NCBI GenBank assembly: GCA_947461105.1
Contig: CANHIG010000006.1
Coordinates: 1 to 37,228 of the forward strand
Reading direction: 5' to 3'
Source of the DNA: Bacteroidota bacterium
GTDB lineage: Bacteria > Bacteroidota > Bacteroidia > Chitinophagales > LD1
Length of the DNA stretch: 37,228 nt
In this document: positions 16,703 through 25,116 of the stretch, piece after piece
How the letters are laid out: each line of letters opens with the position of its first letter
How positions within the stretch are numbered: position 1 is the stretch's first letter
Translations under genes and position numbers: made by a program
Notes under the pieces: generated by a model
What the model was told of the DNA's origin: nothing
The model's database searches: none
Seen by the model: the letters and a program-made list of their open reading frames with translations, nothing else

Positions 16703-17353
16703 ATTTTGAAAATGATTTTTGATAACCGTTACTCCTTCATCTAGGTCATTAGTGATATGAAAGAGATCCAAATCCTGAATATTTATATTCTTTTCACTTA
16801 GCATTTGATCTTTTATCCATTCAACCAAACCGCTCCAGTAACTTTTCCCAATCAATATTATTGGCACTCTGCTTATTTTTTTTGTTTGCACAAGAGTGAG
16901 GACTTCAAAAAGCTCGTCCATTGTTCCAAACCCTCCGGGGAAATAAACAAACCCCTGAGCATATTTTATAAACATCACTTTTCTGACAAAGAAGTATCTG
17001 AATACAAATGTCCTGTTGTGGTCTACATATTGGTTTGCGCCTTCTTCATTAGGTAGAACGATATGTAAGCCAACTGAATGCCCATTTGCTTTTTTTGCCC
17101 CCTTATTCCCGGCTTCCATTATTCCGGGGCCACCACCAGTAATTACACCAAAGCCTTCGTGAACTAGCTTCTCTGCCATTTTTTCAGCAAGGTCATAGTA
17201 TGGATTATCTTGTTTCGTCCGAGCTGAACCAAAGATAGAAACGCATGGTCCGAATTGTTCCATTCTATCAAATCCATCCGCAAATTCAGCCATAATTCTG
17301 AACATACGCCAAGATGAATCTGCATGGTGACTACTCCATTTTTTAGGCTGCAT
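16673..17353 (-). CDS. LOG-family nucleotide 5'-monophosphate phosphoribohydrolase (TIGR00730 type)
   Basis: The 226-residue protein has the two signatures of the LOG family: GGGPGIMEAGNKGAKKANG at 73-91 and PGGFGTMDELFEVLTLVQT at 139-157, with the catalytic R124-K125 (FVRKVMFIKYA) between them. Family members cleave the N-glycosidic bond of nucleoside monophosphates, classically releasing cytokinins in plants; bacterial members (LOG, YgdH/PpnN-like) also act on ordinary purine nucleotides. The older lysine decarboxylase label for this family is misleading. The start codon lies inside the 3' end of the symporter gene (11-base overlap), so the pair is probably co-transcribed and translationally coupled. 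Confidence 0.93.
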   Translation of the reverse strand: MQPKKWSSHHADSSWRMFRIMAEFADGFDRMEQFGPCVSIFGSARTKQDNPYYDLAEKMAEKLVHEGFGVITGGGPGIMEAGNKGAKKANGHSVGLHIVLPNEEGANQYVDHNRTFVFRYFFVRKVMFIKYAQGFVYFPGGFGTMDELFEVLTLVQTKKISRVPIILIGKSYWSGLVEWIKDQMLSEKNINIQDLDLFHITNDLDEGVTVIKNHFQNAELKPNFDW

Positions 17354-18785
17354 CTTTTATTGTTTTTTTAAGTAAAAATAATCCTGCAAAAGTGAGAACA
17401 CCATTGATGAGTAATAACTCATTACCTATTTGGTAGCCTTCGGGATTCGATTTGCTCCACTCACTGAGTAAATAGCAGATAAAAGGGACTATGATACAAA
17501 CAATGGGGATCCATTTATCATGAACAGTATATTTTGTAAGTATTCCAAACATGAAAAGCCCCAGTAAAGGCCCATAGGTGATATTTGCAATAAAAAGAAC
17601 GGATGAAATCACTGCACTATTATTCATCCATTTAAAACCCATAATTACAATCAATAGCAACACAGCAAACCCGATATGTATGAATTTCCTTGTTTTTGAG
17701 GATTGTTCGTTTTTATTCAGAAAATCGAAATAAAAAGATGTTGTGAGTGTAGTGAGAACTGAGTCTGCGCTATTAAATGTAGCTGCAGTGAGTCCAACAA
17801 TGAAGACCATTGATGCAAATAGCCCAAGATGTTGCAATGCTAAAAACGGGAATAAATCATCAGATTTTGCAGGCAAAGTAATTTGTTGAACAGAAGCATA
17901 ATGATAGAGCAAGACTCCAAGAGAAAGGAAGAATATATTTACTACAAGTTGTATAATACTGAAGGTATAGATATTTGTTTGAGCTTCTTTTAGCGAGCGG
18001 CAGCTTAGATTTTTCTGCATCATATTTTGATCAAGTCCTGTCATGGTCAGCGCTATCAAAGCTCCGCCAATAAACTGTTTTGGGAAAAAGCTTTTTGGCA
18101 TCCAATCCCAAAAGAAGATTTGATTATTTGGCGAATCTGATATAGTGGAAACTAGCTGAGGCAGGGAAAGATTAAGTTGGCTTGTAATAGCAACGATTGA
18201 GAAAATTACAGCCATCAGTAAAAAGGAAGATTGGAAAACATCTGTCCATACCAAAGTTTTTATACCGCCTTTTACGGTATATATCAATATCATGATGATT
18301 ACTATGGCAGCAGAAATTGCAAAGGGAATATGCAACGCATCAAATACAAAAAGTTGCAGCACATTTATGGCAAGAAAAAGTCTTGCTCCTGCACCAAGCA
18401 AGCGAGATATAATGAAATAAAATGCTCCGGTTTTTTCTGCATAAAATCCAAAACGGCTTTTGAGATAAGTGTATATTGAAGTGAGATTTCGATTGTAGAA
18501 AATAGGCAGTAAAATTTTCCCGATAACGATATAGCCAAGTATATATCCTAGTACTACCTGCAGATAACCAAATTTGTCTTTGGCTACTATTCCGGGAACT
18601 GAAATGAATGTAACTCCTGATAATGAGTCGCCAATCATTCCGAATGCCACTAAATACCATTTTGACTGTTTGTTGCCCAGAAAATAACTTGCTTCATCGG
18701 CACCTCGCGATGTAAACCATGAAATAGTAAGCAGTACGCCAAAGTATGCTACAATGAAGAGCAGAATGTATAAAGGTGCTATCAT
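17343..18785 (-). CDS. Sodium:solute symporter (SSS family)
   Basis: The 480-residue protein has about 13 hydrophobic helices. It begins in the way SSS transporters do, with an N-terminal helix, a SWFTSRGADEASYFLGNKQS loop, and a GDSLSGVTFISVPG segment in the second helix region. A GLTAATFNSADSVLTTLTTS stretch in the eighth or ninth helix corresponds to the conserved sodium-site serine/threonine region. It imports an organic solute with sodium across the inner membrane; the solute cannot be read from sequence. A terminator for the upstream THX gene lies 32 bp before its start codon, so it probably has its own promoter, although I see no TAnnTTTG box there. Confidence 0.92.
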   Translation of the reverse strand: MIAPLYILLFIVAYFGVLLTISWFTSRGADEASYFLGNKQSKWYLVAFGMIGDSLSGVTFISVPGIVAKDKFGYLQVVLGYILGYIVIGKILLPIFYNRNLTSIYTYLKSRFGFYAEKTGAFYFIISRLLGAGARLFLAINVLQLFVFDALHIPFAISAAIVIIMILIYTVKGGIKTLVWTDVFQSSFLLMAVIFSIVAITSQLNLSLPQLVSTISDSPNNQIFFWDWMPKSFFPKQFIGGALIALTMTGLDQNMMQKNLSCRSLKEAQTNIYTFSIIQLVVNIFFLSLGVLLYHYASVQQITLPAKSDDLFPFLALQHLGLFASMVFIVGLTAATFNSADSVLTTLTTSFYFDFLNKNEQSSKTRKFIHIGFAVLLLIVIMGFKWMNNSAVISSVLFIANITYGPLLGLFMFGILTKYTVHDKWIPIVCIIVPFICYLLSEWSKSNPEGYQIGNELLLINGVLTFAGLFLLKKTIKDAA

Positions 18786-18817
18786 AGATTCGTAATTCTA
18801 TTGGGAATATACATTTT

Positions 18818-18857
18818 TATTAAAAAACAGAAAGCCCCACCGCAATAGCGAAGGGGC
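18818..18857 (-). terminator. Rho-independent terminator after the THX gene
   Basis: On the minus strand GCCCC (18857-18853) pairs with GGGGC (18838-18834), with an inner CGC/GCG pairing around a TATT loop. It is followed by TTTCTGTTTTTT. It lies 24 nt downstream of the THX stop codon and ahead of the symporter gene. Confidence 0.82.
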
Positions 18858-18881
18858 GATTCTATTTTTGAAAGTTGTATC

Positions 18882-19115
18882 TTATTCTTCAGTTTTCTTT
18901 GCTGCCTTTTTTGCCGGAGCTTTTTTAGCTGCTGCTTTTTTTGGAGCTGCTTTTTTTGGAGCTGCTTCTGTTGAAGTTGTTTTTTCTTTTGCAGGTTTAG
19001 CTGCTTTTTTAGCTGAAGGGGCAGCAGCTTTTACAGCTACTTTGCTCGGACGAGCGTTGCCAAATGAGCCTTTAAATCTTTTTCCTTTTTCAGTTCTTTT
19101 ATCTCCTCTTCCCAT
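18882..19115 (-). CDS. 30S ribosomal protein THX with a Lys/Ala/Pro-rich C-terminal extension
   Basis: Residues 1-25 (MGRGDKRTEKGKRFKGSFGN followed by ARPSK) match ribosomal protein THX, a 25-30 residue basic peptide that stabilises the top of the 30S head in Thermus and is common in Bacteroidota. Here it is followed by about 50 residues made almost only of Lys, Ala, Pro with some Glu/Thr, including KKAAP pentads, a composition like histone H1 or the bacterial HU/AlgP tails. The tail DNA contains a 15-bp tandem repeat. It has its own promoter-like sequence (19139-19169) and a strong terminator (18818-18857), so it is a monocistronic unit. A long reading frame on the opposite strand (18868-19125) is an artefact of the repetitive tail. 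Confidence 0.88.
   Translation of the reverse strand: MGRGDKRTEKGKRFKGSFGNARPSKVAVKAAAPSAKKAAKPAKEKTTSTEAAPKKAAPKKAAAKKAPAKKAAKKTEE
18931..18966. repeat. 15-bp tandem repeat in the THX tail
   Basis: The unit GCTGCTTTTTTTGGA occurs at 18931-18945 and 18946-18960, followed by a partial copy GCTGCT. On the coding strand each unit encodes a KKAAP pentad. The T7 runs and in-frame unit length make it prone to copy-number change without frameshift. Confidence 0.8.
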
Positions 19116-19138
19116 GATTTTTTAATTTTTAAGATGCA

Positions 19139-19169
19139 CAAACCTAATTAAAATTTGTTTTAACACAAA
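19139..19169 (-). promoter_or_regulatory. Bacteroidota-type promoter for the THX gene
   Basis: Read on the minus strand, TTTG (19169-19166) is followed after exactly 19 nt by TAGGTTTG (19146-19139). This matches the TTTG / 19-21 nt / TAnnTTTG consensus. The start codon of THX is 23 nt downstream of the -7 box. Confidence 0.72.
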
Positions 19170-19181
19170 TGAACACTGAAA

Positions 19182-19307
19182 TTAATGCAGCCGTTTGCCA
19201 TTGAATTTAGGACAGTCGCACTTTTGAGCTGCGCAGGAAACCATTTGACTGACTGCTATAAAACTGATAACAATGAAAAGAATTTTCCTAATTCTGATTT
19301 TAAGCAT
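19182..19307 (-). CDS. Small lipoprotein, 41 residues
   Basis: A minus-strand ATG at 19307 opens a 41-residue frame ending in TAA at 19182. It starts MLKIRIRKILFIVISF, continues through a hydrophobic segment, and has a lipobox-like MVSC at residues 22-25 followed by AAQKCDCPKFNGKRLH. The basic n-region, hydrophobic core, Cys25 and short Cys-rich mature part (C30, C32) are what a tiny lipidated Bacteroidota envelope peptide looks like. The mature peptide would be only 17 residues. The function is unknown; lspA, whose product would process it, is 1.5 kb away but is not specific to it. It is too short for usual gene calling and would be missed. It lies upstream of THX on the same strand and divergent from the glycosyltransferase gene. 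Confidence 0.75.
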   Translation of the reverse strand: MLKIRIRKILFIVISFIAVSQMVSCAAQKCDCPKFNGKRLH

Positions 19308-19340
19308 AATATTTATCTCAATTTACCGCTAAAATAACTT

Positions 19341-20393
19341 TTGAAAGTTAATACAAAAATATTAGTTACTCCGCTTAATTGGGGACTTGGGCATGCTACA
19401 AGGTGCATCCCTTTAATTAATGAGCTAAGGAGGCAATCTTATGATGTTCATATAGCCTCGGATGGCGGATCACTTCAGCTTCTGAAAGAGGAGTTTCCTC
19501 AGCTACATTTTTTTGAATTACCTTCTTATAATATTTCTTACAACAGCCATTTTGTATGGAGCATGGCAAAAAAAATACCTGCTATCGTAAATGCTATTGA
19601 AGCTGAAAGAGAGGCGATTCAAAATATTGTAACTCAATGTGGAATTGACGTTGTTATTAGCGACAATCGTTATGGTTGCTATTCATCGAAAACAAAAAAT
19701 ATCTTTCTATGTCATCAGCAATATTTGTTGTTGCCTTGGTGGATGAAGCCTGTTAGTCCCTTCATTAATTTTTTACATAGGCGGTATCTAAATAAGTTTC
19801 ATGAGCAATGGATTCCTGATTTCAGCAATCATTACCTAAGTGGAATTTTGAGTGAAACTGCTCTGAGTAACGTAAGGTATATTGGCGCGCTTTCCCGTTT
19901 TAAGGCTAGCGATTCTGAGATGTATTATGATATTGCAGCTGTGATTTCAGGCCCTGAGCCACAGCGTACTTTCATTGAGCAAATCTTGTGGAGTCAACTT
20001 CAAAGCGCACCATATAAGTCTATATTGGTTTGTGGAAAAATTTCAGATGATAGAGTGGCGGTAAAATCACGGAATGCTGAGAAAGTAAATTTCCTCAATG
20101 CTCATGAATTGGAGCTTCTATTGAATAAAAGCGATGTTGTCATTTGTCGTTCTGGATACAGCTCTCTGATGGACATGATTTCTTTACGGAAGCGAGTGAT
20201 TTTTATTCCTACTCCCGGTCAAACAGAACAGGAATATATTGCTCAAAGATTTCAAGCAATGAAAATTGCACCTATGTTTACTCAAAATGATTTTAACATA
20301 GAATATGCAATTGATGTTTTGAAGGATTACAAGGGATTTAGCAAAACTCATGATTTTTCAACACTTTTGGCTGAAGCAGTAAAAAGTATATAA
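19341..20393 (+). CDS. MurG-like glycosyltransferase family protein
   Basis: The N-terminal LNWGLGHATRCIPLINEL (residues 12-29) is the glycine-rich acceptor loop of GT-B enzymes, and the C-terminal CRSGYSSLMDMISLRKRVIF and PTPGQTEQEYIAQRF correspond to the nucleotide-sugar site of MurG/GT28-like enzymes. The 350-residue protein belongs to the group annotated as putative UDP-GlcNAc:LPS N-acetylglucosamine transferases; acceptor and donor are not proven. The start is TTG 19341: the frame has a stop at 19335 and no ATG or GTG before the essential glycine loop. It is 1 nt upstream of the diacylglycerol kinase gene, suggesting a two-gene envelope operon. Confidence 0.85.
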   Translation: MKVNTKILVTPLNWGLGHATRCIPLINELRRQSYDVHIASDGGSLQLLKEEFPQLHFFELPSYNISYNSHFVWSMAKKIPAIVNAIEAEREAIQNIVTQCGIDVVISDNRYGCYSSKTKNIFLCHQQYLLLPWWMKPVSPFINFLHRRYLNKFHEQWIPDFSNHYLSGILSETALSNVRYIGALSRFKASDSEMYYDIAAVISGPEPQRTFIEQILWSQLQSAPYKSILVCGKISDDRVAVKSRNAEKVNFLNAHELELLLNKSDVVICRSGYSSLMDMISLRKRVIFIPTPGQTEQEYIAQRFQAMKIAPMFTQNDFNIEYAIDVLKDYKGFSKTHDFSTLLAEAVKSI

Positions 20394-20394
20394 A

Positions 20395-20760
20395 ATGGTT
20401 TTAAAATTTTTCAAAGGATTTTCATTTGCTTTTGCTGGTTTGATGGCGGCAGTACGTTCAGAAATCAATATGAAATTTCATCTTCTTGCTTCTGCTTTAG
20501 TAATATTTGCAGGATGCTTCTTTAAGATAAAAGCGCAGGAATGGATAGTCTTGATTTTTTGTATTTCTATGGTAATATCGATGGAACTGATAAATACATC
20601 AATCGAAAAGTTATGCGATTCTTTGCATCCGGAACAATCTCCCAAAATTAAGTATGTGAAAGATGTTGCTGCAGCCGCAGTTCTAATAGTTGCTTTGGGT
20701 GCAGCTATTATTGGTGCAATAGTCTTTATTCCTTATTGCGTATCGCTTTTTAATTCCTGA
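20395..20760 (+). CDS. dgkA: Diacylglycerol kinase family (DgkA-like) inner membrane enzyme
   Basis: The 121-residue protein has three transmembrane helices and the DgkA signature: EINMKFHLLAS early, then MELINTSIEKLCD with the catalytic Glu in the second helix, and KDVAAAAVLIVAL in the third. DgkA phosphorylates diacylglycerol for phospholipid recycling; related Gram-positive proteins act on undecaprenol, so a polyprenol substrate is also possible. The start ATG follows the glycosyltransferase stop by 1 nt. The last nine codons overlap, on the opposite strand, the end of lspA (28 bases, 20733-20760). Confidence 0.92.
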   Translation: MVLKFFKGFSFAFAGLMAAVRSEINMKFHLLASALVIFAGCFFKIKAQEWIVLIFCISMVISMELINTSIEKLCDSLHPEQSPKIKYVKDVAAAAVLIVALGAAIIGAIVFIPYCVSLFNS

Positions 20761-21395
20761 GGCTTTTCTGAAGCTGTTGCAATTATCTCATCTGTAGCAG
20801 GGAAAAATCTTTGCTGAAAAATAATGATGATGAAAACACTTACAGTAATTGCGGAATCAGCAATATTAAAGACTGGTCTGAAAAACTCAAAAGGTTCATT
20901 TGCCCAAAGCGGAAACCATAATGGGAAAGTGCCTCTGAGAATCGGAAACCAAAGCATGTCTACCACATAGCCCTCAAGGAATCCGGCATAACCCTTCTGC
21001 GGGAAAAGCTCAGCAATTCTGTAGTAGCTGTCAGTAAAAATCAATCCGTAGAATGCGCTGTCAATGAGATTCCCAAAAGCTCCTGCCAAAATTCCGGCAC
21101 CACAGTATATCAGTCCTTTTGGTTTGTCTTTTTTAATAAAATCAAGCAGTGTGTATACTAAAAAGCCTATTGCAAAAAGTCTGAAAACTGAAAGTAGGAT
21201 TTTCCCAAATTTCCCGGGTAGTTCTATGCTGAAAGCCATACCCGGATTTTCCACAAAATGGAGTTTTGCCCGGTCTCCAATCAGCTGTATTTCTTGTCCT
21301 TCTATCATGTGGGTCTTCACCCAAAGTTTCAAGCCCTGATCTATAAAAATTATTGTCAGAAAAATGATTACCGGAACGATTAATTTTTTTGCCAT
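20733..21395 (-). CDS. lspA: Lipoprotein signal peptidase (signal peptidase II)
   Basis: LspA removes the signal peptide from diacylglyceryl-modified prolipoproteins at the inner membrane. Four hydrophobic helices and the family motifs are present: D20 (FIDQGLKLWVK), N50 (FVENPGMAFS), GNLIDS at 108-113, and the probable catalytic dyad D146 (VVDMLWFP) and D180 (FNIADSAITV). At 220 residues it is longer than the 160-170 of E. coli; insertions between 113 and 142 and between 150 and 175 account for this and are typical of Bacteroidota LspA as I recall. It begins 6 nt after the ileS stop, the classic ileS-lspA pairing. Confidence 0.96.
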   Translation of the reverse strand: MAKKLIVPVIIFLTIIFIDQGLKLWVKTHMIEGQEIQLIGDRAKLHFVENPGMAFSIELPGKFGKILLSVFRLFAIGFLVYTLLDFIKKDKPKGLIYCGAGILAGAFGNLIDSAFYGLIFTDSYYRIAELFPQKGYAGFLEGYVVDMLWFPILRGTFPLWFPLWANEPFEFFRPVFNIADSAITVSVFIIIIFQQRFFPATDEIIATASEKPQELKSDTQ

Positions 21396-21401
21396 TTTAA
21401 T

Positions 21402-24400
21402 TTAGTTGTTTGCGACTGCAATATGTGTTTTAAGAATAGTTCCGTTGATATCTATCTCGTCAAAATCGCTGAATGATGCTGTTTCTGAAATATCAATTGC
21501 CAAAATTTCATTAGCAATGAAACTTTTGAAATTAGTCAAAGCAGGACTGATATTTTCGTTTCTTTCCAACTCCACTTTGATTCTGTCGAGCACCTGAAAA
21601 CCTTTATCTTTCCTAAGATTTTGAACTTTATTTACAATCTCGCGGGCAATTCCTTCCTGATGCAATTCGTCTGTGATTGTGACATCAAGCGCTACTGTTA
21701 ATGAGCCTTCATTAGCTACTAACCAGCCTTCGATGTCCTCAGACGCTATATCCACTTCTTCAAGCAGCAGTTCAAATTTCTCGCCACTCAAATCAAGCTT
21801 ATACTTTTTATTCTTTTCAATCGCTAATATGTCTTTTTGAGTGAAGGTTGCTACTGCATCCTGAACGGCTTTGATTTTTGGTCCTGCACGCTTTCCGAGT
21901 ACTTTGAAGTTTGGTTTTATTTTTTTCTTTACCATATCCGAAGCATCGCTAACGTACTGTATTTCTTTTACGTTTAATTCACTCAGAATATAGCCTTCCA
22001 CTTTCTGAAGCTGCTCCTGCATGTGACTTCCTGAAACCGGAATCAGAATTTTTTGTAATGGCTGACGCACTTTTATCATCATTTTTTTGCGTAGCGAAAG
22101 TATCATAGATGAAACCTTCTGAGCCATCTCCATCCTTTCTTCAAGCAATGCATCAATCAGCTTGGTATTTGCCTCAGGCCAGTAGGTGAGATGAACAGAT
22201 TCACAGCTGTTTTGATTTACTTTGTTGATGTTTTTATATAACCAATCGCTAAAGAATGGAGAGATCGGAGACATAAGCTGTGCAACAGTTTCCAGACACT
22301 CAATCAAGGTTTCATAAGCTGCTTGTTTATCGCGGCTCATTTCGCCCTTCCAGAATCTTCTTCGGGAAAGTCTGATGTGCCAATTACTAAGATTTACATC
22401 CACAAATTCCTCAATTGCTCTTGCCGCTTTTGTTGGTTCATAGTCTTTATAGAAACCTGTAACATCAACAATGAGTGAGTGTAATTTTGATATAATCCAA
22501 CGATCAAGTTCCGTTCTTTCTTCTATTGAAGTCAGATTATCTTTGTCAATAATGAACTTGTCAATGTTAGCATAAAGCGCAAAGAAGGAGTAGGTGTTGT
22601 ATAAGGTTCCGAAATGTGCACGAGTAACATCCTGTATTCCTTCAATATCAAATTTCAAATTATCCCAAGGGTCGCTGTTACGAATCATATACCAGCGTGT
22701 AGCATCAGCAGAATACTTTTCTATAGCTTCAAAAGGCTCTACCACATTGCCGAGTCTCTTGCTCATTTTGTTGCCGTTTTTATCGAGTAGTAACCCATTT
22801 GAAACTACGTTTTTGTAGGCAACAGAATCGAATAATGCAACTGCCAAAACATGCAGCGTAAAGAACCAGCCACGCGTTTGGTCAACGCCTTCAGCGATAA
22901 AATCGGCAGGGAAATTGTTTTTAAATTTCTCGATGTTTTCAAAAGGATAATGCCACTGCGCATAAGGCATAGCACCGGAATCGAACCAAACGTCTATCAA
23001 GTCAGAAACTCTGTTCATTGGTTTTCCGGAATCAGAAACAAGCACTATTTCATCTACGACAGGTTTATGCAAGTCAGTTACTTCAACTGATAGCATTAGT
23101 CCCGCTTTTGCTGATTTTTCAATTTCTTTTTTTAGCTCTTCGATAGAACCAATACATTTTTCCTCCTTGCCATCTTCAGTTCTCCAAATGTTGAGCGGAG
23201 TTCCCCAATATCTGCTGCGCGATAAATTCCAGTCTACTAAGTTTTCTAGCCACTGCCCAAATCGCCCTTCGCCTGTGTTAGCAGGTTTCCAGTTAATGGT
23301 TTTATTGAGTTCAATCAGTCTGTCTTTTACAGCAGTAGTTTTTATAAACCACGAATCAAGCGGATAGTAAATAATCGGCTTATCAGTTCTCCAGCAGTGC
23401 GGATAGCTGTGATCGTATTTCTCAGTTTTGAAAAGTTTGTTTTCCAGTTTCAGTTTCAGCACAATCAAATCATCTGCACTCATATAGCTTTTCAAATCAG
23501 CTATGATGTTGTTCACACGCAAAATCTCTTTTTGCAGATGAAACTCTTTCTCTTTTTCTTCTTCGGTATAGTAGGCTTCTTTCACATAGCGACCATCTAG
23601 TGGAAAAATAGGGTCGTTTACTTCATCTACAAACTTCCCTTGTCTGTCTACCAATGTAAGTGAACCAATACCATTTTGCTTCGCTACTTTAAAGTCATCA
23701 GAACCAAATGATGGCGAAAGGTGCACGATTCCTGTTCCGTCTGTGGTAGTCACAAAATCTCCGATTAAAACTCTGAACGCATCGCCATCTTTTGGCTGAG
23801 CATAAGGCAATAATTGTTCGTAGCGGATTCCTTCGAGTTCTGAACCCTTTACTTCAAATTGAATTTTCCAACTATTTATTTTATCTGTTGTAGTAAGTTG
23901 TCCAACATTTTTTTGATCTATCGAGGTATTAATAAAGATAAATGGTTCCTCGGCACTATTAGCAATTTGAGATAATGGGAAAGTTTTTCCTTTAAAAAGT
24001 GAAGCTCTTTCATTTCCTGCAATCAAAAAATATTTTTCAAAGAGATCTGAGGCTATAACTATTGAAATAGGTAATCCAGTGTATCTGTTTAAAGTTTTTA
24101 CTTTTAGATATTCAATTTTTTCACCAACCGCCAAAGCTGTATTACTCGGTAAAGTCCAGGGAGTTGTCGTCCATGCTAAGAATCTTACATCCTCATTTTC
24201 GCTGTCAAAAAGAAAAGCAGATTTCTCATCTTTTATCACTTTGAACATCGCTATCGCACTCACATCCTTCACATTTCTGTAACAGCCCGGCTGATTCAGC
24301 TCGTGTGAGCTTAGTCCTGTTCCTGCTGCGGGAGAGTATGGCTGAATGGTGTAGCCTTCATAAAGCAATCCTTTATCATAAAGCATTTTGAGCAATGCCC

Positions 24401-24902
24401 AGAGCGTTTCTATGTAGTTGTTTTCATATGTAACATAAGGGCTTTCCATATCCACCCAATAGCCCATTTTGCGGGTAAGTTCGTTCCAGATATCAGTGAA
24501 ACGCATCACATCTTCGCGGCAGAGTTTGTTGTATTCCGCCACAGTGATTTTTGTTCCGATGTCAGCCTTAGTGATGCCGAGTTGTTTTTCCACGTTCAGC
24601 TCCACAGGAAGTCCGTGCGTGTCCCAACCAGCTTTTCGCTCTACTCTGTATCCTTGCAATGTTTTAAAACGGCAGAATAAATCCTTAATCGTGCGGCTCA
24701 TTACATGGTGAATGCCTGGTTTGCCGTTGGCGCTTGGAGGACCTTCAAAAAACACAAAAGGCTTATTTTCTGGGCGACTTTCCACACTTTTTTTGAAAAT
24801 ATCGTTTTGCTCCCAAAATTCAAGAATTGCCTTTTCTAAAGCCGGAATATCTAATCCACTATATTCAGGATAGGCATTTTGCAGTTCGTTCTTCGCTTTC
24901 AT
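21402..24902 (-). CDS. ileS: Isoleucyl-tRNA synthetase
   Basis: The 1166-residue class I synthetase charges tRNA-Ile. The signature HIGH region is PPSANGKPGIHHVMSR with the order G63-I64-H65-H66, i.e. GxHH rather than HxGH. The CP1 editing domain is present (LAWTTTPWTLPSNTA). The KMSKR loop is at 712-716, and the anticodon-binding region includes LSNWHIRLSRRRFWKGEM. Length and motifs place it with the long, eukaryote-like type of IleRS used throughout Bacteroidota. It starts with MKAKNELQNAYPEYSGLDIP, and lspA follows 6 nt after the stop. The 214-bp region upstream (24903-25116) is divergent to porZ; I see no clear TAnnTTTG box there, only a GGTTTAAACC palindrome at 25069-25078. Confidence 0.97.
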   Translation of the reverse strand: MKAKNELQNAYPEYSGLDIPALEKAILEFWEQNDIFKKSVESRPENKPFVFFEGPPSANGKPGIHHVMSRTIKDLFCRFKTLQGYRVERKAGWDTHGLPVELNVEKQLGITKADIGTKITVAEYNKLCREDVMRFTDIWNELTRKMGYWVDMESPYVTYENNYIETLWALLKMLYDKGLLYEGYTIQPYSPAAGTGLSSHELNQPGCYRNVKDVSAIAMFKVIKDEKSAFLFDSENEDVRFLAWTTTPWTLPSNTALAVGEKIEYLKVKTLNRYTGLPISIVIASDLFEKYFLIAGNERASLFKGKTFPLSQIANSAEEPFIFINTSIDQKNVGQLTTTDKINSWKIQFEVKGSELEGIRYEQLLPYAQPKDGDAFRVLIGDFVTTTDGTGIVHLSPSFGSDDFKVAKQNGIGSLTLVDRQGKFVDEVNDPIFPLDGRYVKEAYYTEEEKEKEFHLQKEILRVNNIIADLKSYMSADDLIVLKLKLENKLFKTEKYDHSYPHCWRTDKPIIYYPLDSWFIKTTAVKDRLIELNKTINWKPANTGEGRFGQWLENLVDWNLSRSRYWGTPLNIWRTEDGKEEKCIGSIEELKKEIEKSAKAGLMLSVEVTDLHKPVVDEIVLVSDSGKPMNRVSDLIDVWFDSGAMPYAQWHYPFENIEKFKNNFPADFIAEGVDQTRGWFFTLHVLAVALFDSVAYKNVVSNGLLLDKNGNKMSKRLGNVVEPFEAIEKYSADATRWYMIRNSDPWDNLKFDIEGIQDVTRAHFGTLYNTYSFFALYANIDKFIIDKDNLTSIEERTELDRWIISKLHSLIVDVTGFYKDYEPTKAARAIEEFVDVNLSNWHIRLSRRRFWKGEMSRDKQAAYETLIECLETVAQLMSPISPFFSDWLYKNINKVNQNSCESVHLTYWPEANTKLIDALLEERMEMAQKVSSMILSLRKKMMIKVRQPLQKILIPVSGSHMQEQLQKVEGYILSELNVKEIQYVSDASDMVKKKIKPNFKVLGKRAGPKIKAVQDAVATFTQKDILAIEKNKKYKLDLSGEKFELLLEEVDIASEDIEGWLVANEGSLTVALDVTITDELHQEGIAREIVNKVQNLRKDKGFQVLDRIKVELERNENISPALTNFKSFIANEILAIDISETASFSDFDEIDINGTILKTHIAVANN

Positions 24903-25116
24903 CTACTTCGGGTTTGCAATCGTTTTTTCAAAAAATGAAGCGCCAAAATAATCGTTTTTGTCTACGAAACAGACTAAAATTAGTGCTTTAAAAATCTTTG
25001 TGATGAAATAATAATATTTAAAATGTTCCGTTTAATTGCGAAAAGTTATTTTAGACAAAATAAAACCGGGTTTAAACCAATAATATAGCGCTCAACCGAT
25101 TTAATCACAATTAGCC

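Noticed and set aside
16673-17353. Lysine decarboxylase annotation for the LOG-family gene
   Set aside because: GGGPGIMEAGNKGA and PGGFGTMDE are LOG phosphoribohydrolase motifs; there is no pyridoxal-phosphate lysine site.
18868-19125. An 85-residue plus-strand frame rich in Ala and Phe opposite the THX gene
   Set aside because: It is the mirror of the Lys/Ala/Pro tail codons; the minus strand has the THX core, a promoter and a terminator, and the plus frame has no recognisable domain.
19273-19332. A 19-residue hydrophobic plus-strand frame starting MKRIFLILILS
   Set aside because: It lies opposite the small lipoprotein gene, which has a far more structured sequence; the hydrophobic peptide is probably the antisense of its signal segment.
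25069-25078. GGTTTAAACC palindrome between ileS and porZ
   Set aside because: Ten base pairs of mostly AT composition are expected by chance, and no promoter box is aligned with it.
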